This document shows positions 33,163 through 38,171 of a stretch of DNA of 38,171 bases, in pieces. Positions within the stretch are counted from its first letter, which is position 1; the number at the start of each line of letters is the position of its first letter. Origin of the DNA: Myxococcaceae bacterium (GTDB lineage Bacteria > Myxococcota > Myxococcia > Myxococcales > Myxococcaceae); the NCBI GenBank assembly GCA_022842905.1, contig JALHOS010000018.1, positions 1-38,171 on the forward strand, given 5' to 3'. The notes under the pieces are model-generated. The model made no database searches and was not told where the DNA came from. It worked only from the letters and a program-made list of their open reading frames with translations. A program made the translations under genes and the position numbers.

Positions 33163-34644
33163 ATGACGCACTGGGTGTGGGCGGACGTGGCGCCGCTGCC
33201 GGCGAGCGACGGAGCGGGGTGGCTGGTCTGGCTGGGCGTGGCCGGCTTCGTCCTCTTCCTGGGCTACGCGCTGCGCAAGGTGATGACCCGCGGCGCGCGC
33301 TCCGGTGGCTCGCTGCCAAGCGGCTCGAGCGCTCCGCCGCCGACGACGGGCCCGGCGCTGCCGCCGCCCGAGCCCATCAAGGTGACGCTCGCTCCGAGCC
33401 AGGCCGAAGCGAAGGCCCGCGCTGACGAAGAGGCCGCGCGGCTCAAGGCCCAGGAGCTGCGCGCGCAGCGCGACGCGCTGGCCACCGCCGCCAAGGCTGG
33501 CGACGACGCCGCCGCCCAAGCCCAGGCTGCGCTCAAGACCGCCGAAGAAGACGCCAAGAAAGAGGCGTACCGCGCCAAGAAGGCCGCCGAGGCCGAGGAG
33601 AAGGATCGCCGGGCCCGCGAGAAGGTCGAAGCCGAGCGGCTGAAGGAAGAAGAGGCGGCCCGGCAGAAGGCGGACGCCGAGCGCGCGGCCAAGGAGAAGG
33701 CGGACGCCGAGCGGCGGAAGATCGAAGCCGAGGCCGGGCAGACGCTCAGCGCGGGCCTGGCCAAGACGCGCAGCGAAGGGTTCATCGCCAAGCTCAACGG
33801 CCTGTTCGGCGGCGGGCCCAAGGTGCTCGACGAGAAGGTGCTGGGCGAGCTCGAAGAGGTGCTCTTCACCGCCGACATCGGCGTGCAGACCGCCAGCGGC
33901 CTGGTCGAAGCCGCCCGGGAGAAGGTGCGCGCCAAACATGTGGACGACATCGGCAAGCTCAAGGCGCTCATTCGCGACGAGATCGCCCGCATCGTCGATC
34001 TGCGCACCTCGACCGCGCTGTCCGGAGGGGGCCCGCCGCACGTGATCATGGTGGTCGGCGTCAACGGCGCCGGCAAGACGACCACGATCGGCAAGCTCGC
34101 CGCCAAGGCCAAGGCGAACGGAAAGAAGGTGGTGCTGGCCGCCGGAGACACGTTCCGCGCCGCCGCCGCCGAGCAGCTCGACGTGTGGGCCGCCCGCGCC
34201 GGCGCCGAGCTCATCAAGGGCAAGGACGAGGCAGACCCGTCGAGCGTCATCTTCGACGCGATCAAACACGCGCAGGCCCAGGGGGCGGATCTGGTGATCG
34301 CCGACACCGCCGGCCGGCTGCACACCAAGTCGAACCTCATGGACGAGCTCAAGAAGGTCCGCCGGGTGATCGACAAGGCGCTGCCCGGCGCGCCGCACGA
34401 GGTGCTGCTCGTGCTCGACGGCACCATGGGCCAGAACGCGATCGCCCAGGCGCGGCAGTTCCACGACGCGGTGCAGGTCAGCTCCATCGCCGTCACCAAG
34501 CTCGACGGGACCGCCAAGGGGGGCGCGTTGATCGGCATTTGCGCGGAGCTCAAGCTGCCCGTCTCGTGGATCGGCGTCGGCGAGAAGGTCGAAGATCTCA
34601 AGCCCTTCGAGCCCAAGGACTTCGTCGGCGCGCTGTTCGACTGA
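33163..34644 (+). CDS. ftsY: FtsY, signal recognition particle receptor
   Basis: The product has 493 residues. A membrane helix at ~20-37 anchors the N-terminus. A Pro-rich linker and a long charged Ala/Glu/Lys coiled coil (~78-195) precede the NG domain. The N domain starts near 200 (GLAKTRSEGFIAKLNGLF). G-domain motifs: GVNGAGKTT (299-307), DTFRAAA (329-335), DTAGR (381-385), TKLDGTAKGG (445-454) and GVGE (471-474). It binds the SRP-ribosome complex at the inner membrane and hydrolyses GTP to hand over nascent membrane proteins. The membrane-anchored N-terminus differs from E. coli FtsY, which has an acidic domain instead. It is first in a plus-strand run with surface-polysaccharide genes. 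Confidence 0.97.
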   Translation: MTHWVWADVAPLPASDGAGWLVWLGVAGFVLFLGYALRKVMTRGARSGGSLPSGSSAPPPTTGPALPPPEPIKVTLAPSQAEAKARADEEAARLKAQELRAQRDALATAAKAGDDAAAQAQAALKTAEEDAKKEAYRAKKAAEAEEKDRRAREKVEAERLKEEEAARQKADAERAAKEKADAERRKIEAEAGQTLSAGLAKTRSEGFIAKLNGLFGGGPKVLDEKVLGELEEVLFTADIGVQTASGLVEAAREKVRAKHVDDIGKLKALIRDEIARIVDLRTSTALSGGGPPHVIMVVGVNGAGKTTTIGKLAAKAKANGKKVVLAAGDTFRAAAAEQLDVWAARAGAELIKGKDEADPSSVIFDAIKHAQAQGADLVIADTAGRLHTKSNLMDELKKVRRVIDKALPGAPHEVLLVLDGTMGQNAIAQARQFHDAVQVSSIAVTKLDGTAKGGALIGICAELKLPVSWIGVGEKVEDLKPFEPKDFVGALFD

Positions 34645-34677
34645 TCGCGGCTTCTCTTCGGCCTTCTGCGCCACGCC

Positions 34678-35799
34678 ATGGATCCTCGGCTCGTCTTCGT
34701 CGTCAACCGGCTCGAGTTCCTGCTCAGCCACCGGCTGCCGTTGATCGTCGCCGCCCAGCGCGCGGGCTACGACGTGCACGTCATCGCCCCGCCGGGGGAC
34801 GACCAGTCCACGCTCGACGCGAAGGGGGTGCCGGTGCACTCCTGGCGGCTCGATCGCGGCAGCCAGCGCCTGCCCTCCGAAGCCGCCGCGCTCTCGCAGC
34901 TGACGGCGCTCTACGCCCGGCTGCGCCCGCGGCTGGTGCACCACGTCACCGTCAAGCCGGTGCTGTACGGGAGCCTCGCCGCGCGCGCGACCGGGGTGCG
35001 CGGCGTCGTCAACGCGGTGTCCGGGCTGGGCTACGTGTTCATGTCGAGCGGCCCCAGCGCCCAGCTGCGCCGTGCCGTGCTCCGGCCGCTCTACCGGGCC
35101 GCGCTGGGGGGCCCGCGCTCGGTGGTGCTGCTGCAGAACGAGGGCGATCGCGGCGAGCTCGAACGGCAAGGCCTGCTCGCTGGGGCGCGCGTCGTGATGA
35201 TGCCGGGCTCCGGCGTGGACGTTCGGCGCTTCGAACCGCAGCCCGTGCCCGCAGGCCCGCCGCTCGTGGTGCTGCCCGCGCGGCTCCTGAAGGACAAGGG
35301 CGTCGGCGAGTTCGCGCAGGCGGCCGCGGCGCTCAAGGCCGAAGGGGTCCAGGCCCGCTTCGCCCTGGTCGGAGACTTCGACGCGTCCAACCCCAGCTGC
35401 GTCAGCCAGGCGGAGCTCGACCGCTGGGTTCGCAGCGGCGTGCTCGAGTGGTGGGGCCGGCGCACCGACATGCCGCAGGTGTACGCGCAGGCCGCCGTCG
35501 TCTGCCTGCCGTCCTACCGAGAAGGCATGTCCAAGGCGTTGCTCGAAGCGGCGGCGGCGGGCCGGCCGATCGTGACCAGCGACGCGCCTGGCTGTCGGGA
35601 GGTCGTCGACGGCGGCCGATTGGGTCCGTTGGTGCCCGTGGGCGACGCCAGCCGCTTGACGCAGGCCTTGCGCGAGCTGCTCGACAATGGGCCGAAACGA
35701 CTGGAGCTCGGCGCGGCGTTGGCACGGTTCGCGCGTGAGCACTTCGATGAACAGGTGGTAGTGGAGCGCCACTTACGCGTGTGGAGTGAGTTGGTGTAA
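34678..35799 (+). CDS. GT4-family glycosyltransferase
   Basis: The product has 373 residues and starts 33 bp after ftsY. It shows the GT-B two-domain layout. The N-terminal acceptor domain opens with LVFVVNRLEFLLSHRLPL and contains LVHHVTVKPVLYGSLAAR and GLGYVFMS. These are typical of enzymes such as PglA/CapM that add a sugar to undecaprenyl-linked intermediates. The C-terminal donor domain has ARLLKDKGVGEFAQAA, the nucleotide-binding SYREGMSKALLEAAAAGRPIVTSDAPGCREVV (E-x7-E pattern) and a final helix. It uses a nucleotide sugar in the cytoplasm. The next gene makes the lipid-linked first sugar, which suits a shared pathway; sugar and linkage are unknown. Confidence 0.9.
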   Translation: MDPRLVFVVNRLEFLLSHRLPLIVAAQRAGYDVHVIAPPGDDQSTLDAKGVPVHSWRLDRGSQRLPSEAAALSQLTALYARLRPRLVHHVTVKPVLYGSLAARATGVRGVVNAVSGLGYVFMSSGPSAQLRRAVLRPLYRAALGGPRSVVLLQNEGDRGELERQGLLAGARVVMMPGSGVDVRRFEPQPVPAGPPLVVLPARLLKDKGVGEFAQAAAALKAEGVQARFALVGDFDASNPSCVSQAELDRWVRSGVLEWWGRRTDMPQVYAQAAVVCLPSYREGMSKALLEAAAAGRPIVTSDAPGCREVVDGGRLGPLVPVGDASRLTQALRELLDNGPKRLELGAALARFAREHFDEQVVVERHLRVWSELV

Positions 35800-35854
35800 G
35801 CGGCTGCGTCGGTGAATGGGGCTCCCGCGGTCGGGGACCTCTTGCGCGAGCGCG

Positions 35855-37351
35855 ATGCAGATCTACGTCCTCAGCTTCGTGGCGGCCACGGTGCTCAGCG
35901 CCCTGCTGACGCCGTTGGCGCGCGCGGTGGCGTTCCGGCTCGGCGCGGTGTCGCAGCCCGGAGGCCGGCACATTCACGGGCGAGCGATTCCCCGGCTGGG
36001 TGGCGGCGGCATCTTCTTCGCGGCGCTGGTCACCCTGGGCGGCTTGGCGGCGCTGGGCCACCTCGCCCCGGCGGACGAGCGGGAGCTCAAGCTGTGGGTG
36101 GGCCTGCTCGTCGCGGCCTCGCTCATGTTCGGCGTCGGCGCCTACGACGACGTCAAGGGGGCGCGGGCGGTCACCAAGCTCGGCTTCCAGTTGCTGGCCG
36201 CCGTCGTCGCCTGGGCCTGCGGGTTCCGCGTCGACGTCGTCGATCTGCCGATGATGGAGTCGTTCTCGGTGGGGGTGCTGTCGCTGCCGCTGACGGTGCT
36301 GTGGGTGGTCGGTATCATCAACGCGGTCAACCTCATCGACGGGCTCGACGGGCTGGCCGCGGGCGTCGTGTTCTTCGCCGGCATCACCAACTTCGTCGTG
36401 GCGACGCTCATGGGCACCGACTTCGTCGCGCTGATCATGGCGACGGTGACGGGGGCGGTGCTGGGCTTCCTCTTCTACAACTTCAACCCGGCGCGCATCT
36501 TCATGGGGGACTCGGGGAGCTACTTCCTGGGGCTGACCCTGGCGCTGTGCGGCATCTCCGGGCCCCTGCAGAAGGCGTCGGCGGCGGTGTCCATCGCCGT
36601 GCCGATCGTCGCGCTGGGCGTGCCGATCATCGACACGCTGCTGGCCATGCTGCGGCGCTTCCTCGAGCGGCGGCCGATCTTCTCGCCGGACCGCGGCCAC
36701 ATTCACCACCGGCTGCTGGACATGGGCATCACCCACCGGCGGGCGGTGCTGATCATCTACGGCGTGACGGTGGCGCTCTGCATCTTCTCGGTGGCGATCG
36801 CCTTTGGGCGCAACCTGGCCGTGGGCATGGCGATCTTGGGCGTCAGCACCGTGCTCTTCGGGCTGGTCCGCTTCATCGGCTTCTTCGAGTACCTGGCCCT
36901 CGTCAAACGCGAGAAGCAGCGGATCCGCAGCCGGCACACCGAGTGGCTGCGCAAGGTGATCATGCAGCTGCCCGCGCGGCTGGACCGGGCGCGCACTGAC
37001 GACGACGTGGTGGACGCGCTGCGGTGGCTGGTGCGGGAAGCCAAGCTCTCGTCGGCCGAGCTCAAGCCGCCGAACGCCGACGCGCTGGTGTTGGCTGGCG
37101 ACGACTACCAGGACATGGACGAGCGCGACGTGACCCAGACGACGTTCGTCGTTGGGCAGGGTGGGCGGCTGCGCTTCTTGTGGAAGAGCGAGTTCGGCGA
37201 CGTCCCGCCGCAAATGGACATCTTGCTCCAGCTCGTGACCGATCAGGTCGAGCTGCACCTGCGCCGGGTGGGCTGTGCATGGGTGCGCGTGCCTCAGCCC
37301 GAAGCCGTGTCGCCGGTCGGCGTCGGCGCGCCCAGCGCCCAGCAGGGCTAA
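35855..37351 (+). CDS. WecA/TagO-type polyprenyl-phosphate sugar-1-phosphate transferase with C-terminal extension
   Basis: ATG 35855 (MQIYVLSFVAAT) begins the first helix. The 498-residue product has about 11 membrane helices up to ~345. Conserved cytoplasmic motifs: RIPRLGG-like AIPRLGGGG (44-52), GAYDDVKG (95-102) with the Asp pair D98/D99, NLIDGLDGLAAG (159-170), FMGDSGSYFLG (216-226) and the HIHH sequence at 282-285. The enzyme moves a sugar-1-phosphate (usually GlcNAc-1-P) from UDP-sugar to undecaprenyl phosphate, starting O-antigen, exopolysaccharide or wall polymer synthesis. Residues ~346-498 form an added cytoplasmic domain not found in the family core (KREKQRIRSRHTEW onward, then a beta-rich part). 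Confidence 0.92.
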   Translation: MQIYVLSFVAATVLSALLTPLARAVAFRLGAVSQPGGRHIHGRAIPRLGGGGIFFAALVTLGGLAALGHLAPADERELKLWVGLLVAASLMFGVGAYDDVKGARAVTKLGFQLLAAVVAWACGFRVDVVDLPMMESFSVGVLSLPLTVLWVVGIINAVNLIDGLDGLAAGVVFFAGITNFVVATLMGTDFVALIMATVTGAVLGFLFYNFNPARIFMGDSGSYFLGLTLALCGISGPLQKASAAVSIAVPIVALGVPIIDTLLAMLRRFLERRPIFSPDRGHIHHRLLDMGITHRRAVLIIYGVTVALCIFSVAIAFGRNLAVGMAILGVSTVLFGLVRFIGFFEYLALVKREKQRIRSRHTEWLRKVIMQLPARLDRARTDDDVVDALRWLVREAKLSSAELKPPNADALVLAGDDYQDMDERDVTQTTFVVGQGGRLRFLWKSEFGDVPPQMDILLQLVTDQVELHLRRVGCAWVRVPQPEAVSPVGVGAPSAQQG

Positions 37352-37372
37352 AGAGAAAAAGCGCGCTCACCC

Positions 37373-38171
37373 GTGGCCCTCTCTTCGCTCTCGAGCCTCC
37401 TGCGCGACGCGCCGATCCTCGCCACGCTGCAGGCCCAGCCCCAGCTCGCCGCGAAGCACGGGCTGCTGGCGCTGCTCGTCGACGCGGGGCTCGTGACGGA
37501 AGCAAGCCCGTGGCTGCGCTCGGAGGTCCGCGCGGTGATCGCCCAGGCCCAGCGCCACCGCGTGGCCCTTCGCAACGCGCTCGCCGCCCTCGTGGCCGCC
37601 GGCGTTCAGGTGACGCCGCTCAAGGGCTTCGCGCTGGCCAGCCGCCTGTACCCGTCCCCGCTGACGCGGCCGAGCACCGACGTCGACCTGCTGGTGCGCC
37701 CCGAAGCGCTGAGCGCCGCGACGGCCGTGCTCGAAGGGCTGGGGTATCGGCTCCACGCCGACGCCGCCGTGGCCGATCCGGCGCAGGACCACCACCACCT
37801 GGCCTTCGTCGGGCCCTGCTCGGTGGAGCTGCACTTCGCGCTGTCGTCGGGGTTCGGCGGCGCCACCATCAGCTCCGACGGCGTGTGGCGACGAGCGCGG
37901 CCGATCGAGGTCGAGGGCGTCGCCTGCGCGCGGCTGAGCCCCGAAGACGAGCTGGTCTTCCTCGCGGCGCACGCCGCCTCGCACGGCTTTCTGCGGCTGG
38001 GCTGGCTGCTCGACCTGCACGTGCTCCTTTCGGCTGCGCCGGTGGCCACGCTGGTGCCGCGCCTTCGGGGCGGCGTCGGCGACGTCCTTCGCGCTCTCGA
38101 CCTCGCGGACGCGGACGTCGAGCGCGAGGTCCGTGAGATGGAGGCGGTCGCGTACGGCAAGACGGCGAACC
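37373..38171 (+). CDS. Nucleotidyltransferase-fold protein (NTP_transf_5-like), 3' end cut by window
   Basis: A GTG start at 37373 lies 21 bp after the preceding stop, and the frame stays open for 266 codons to the window edge. The sequence matches the family often called 'nucleotidyltransferase family protein'. VTPLKGFALASRLYPSPLTRPSTDVDLLVRP (~80-111) contains LKG and the acidic D-V-D pair expected for metal binding, followed by AATAVLEGLGYRLH. Later HHHLAFVGPCSVELHFAL and LSPEDELVFLAAHAASHGF fit the same family. These proteins commonly occur in surface-polysaccharide and peptide-modification clusters, but their substrate is unknown. Confidence 0.8.
   Translation, partial: MALSSLSSLLRDAPILATLQAQPQLAAKHGLLALLVDAGLVTEASPWLRSEVRAVIAQAQRHRVALRNALAALVAAGVQVTPLKGFALASRLYPSPLTRPSTDVDLLVRPEALSAATAVLEGLGYRLHADAAVADPAQDHHHLAFVGPCSVELHFALSSGFGGATISSDGVWRRARPIEVEGVACARLSPEDELVFLAAHAASHGFLRLGWLLDLHVLLSAAPVATLVPRLRGGVGDVLRALDLADADVEREVREMEAVAYGKTAN

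Noticed and set aside
33145-35772. Long minus-strand frame opposite ftsY and the GT4 gene
   Set aside because: It spans two unrelated real genes and the gap between them and has shadow composition.
35402-37258. Long minus-strand frame opposite the WecA-type gene
   Set aside because: It is His/Arg/Asp/Gln-rich shadow; the opposite strand carries all family motifs.

Overview
The window is a high-GC chromosomal segment that reads as a myxobacterium (Myxococcota). The best single marker is a CarD protein of 317 residues with an N-terminal CarD/CdnL/TRCF-type domain and a C-terminal HMGA-like tail carrying four AT-hooks. It is followed directly by its zinc-binding partner CarG, a pairing known from Myxococcus. 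Several other features fit: an AgmX/GltJ-type zinc-ribbon plus GYF protein, a Ser/Thr kinase with a PEGA repeat, many lipoproteins, a Kelch-repeat surface lipoprotein, and frequent GTGA/ATGA stop-start overlaps. No rRNA, tRNA, CRISPR array, transposase, integrase or phage gene was seen.

Layout, left to right. Positions 1-4980 (minus) hold two paralogous lipoproteins in tandem; the first is cut by the window edge and the second ends in a 12-repeat Kelch propeller. Positions 5297-9578 (minus) are carD, carG, a membrane-anchored protein and a GT39-type glycosyltransferase, the last three joined by GTGA overlaps. A 55-residue exported protein (9628-9795) and a PEGA-type Ser/Thr kinase (9906-12182) follow. 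Divergent from the kinase is a plus-strand run (12217-16089): an App1-type phosphatase, a lipoprotein, a FIST sensor protein and a TesB-like thioesterase. Its 3' end meets a small SRPBCC protein, and the convergent junction has been copied into four degenerate tandem units (16015-16638).

Positions 17021-23345 (minus) form a complete tripartite RND efflux operon (tetR, membrane fusion protein, RND pump, TolC) with a clear palindromic operator in front of tetR. The plus strand then carries two overlapping genes for membrane proteins with lycopene-cyclase-like PxE motifs (23579-25446), followed by an orphan PAS histidine kinase (25502-27175). GTP-dependent PEP carboxykinase (pckG) and a FYDLN-type zinc-ribbon protein are on the minus strand, and a GltJ-like motility/polarity protein on the plus strand.

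Positions 31291-33087 (minus) are a compact cluster of lipoprotein, two EutN/CcmL-type bacterial microcompartment vertex proteins and a class II aldolase-family protein, with no hexameric shell protein nearby. The right end (33163-38171, plus) holds ftsY, a GT4-type glycosyltransferase, a WecA/TagO-type polyprenyl-phosphate sugar-phosphate transferase with a long C-terminal extension, and a nucleotidyltransferase-fold gene cut by the window edge, which together suggest cell-surface polysaccharide synthesis.

The observations most worth follow-up are the shell-less microcompartment vertex/aldolase cluster, the quadruplicated convergent gene junction, and the tandem cyclase-like membrane proteins. 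All functions are read from sequence patterns and family knowledge; no database search was run.
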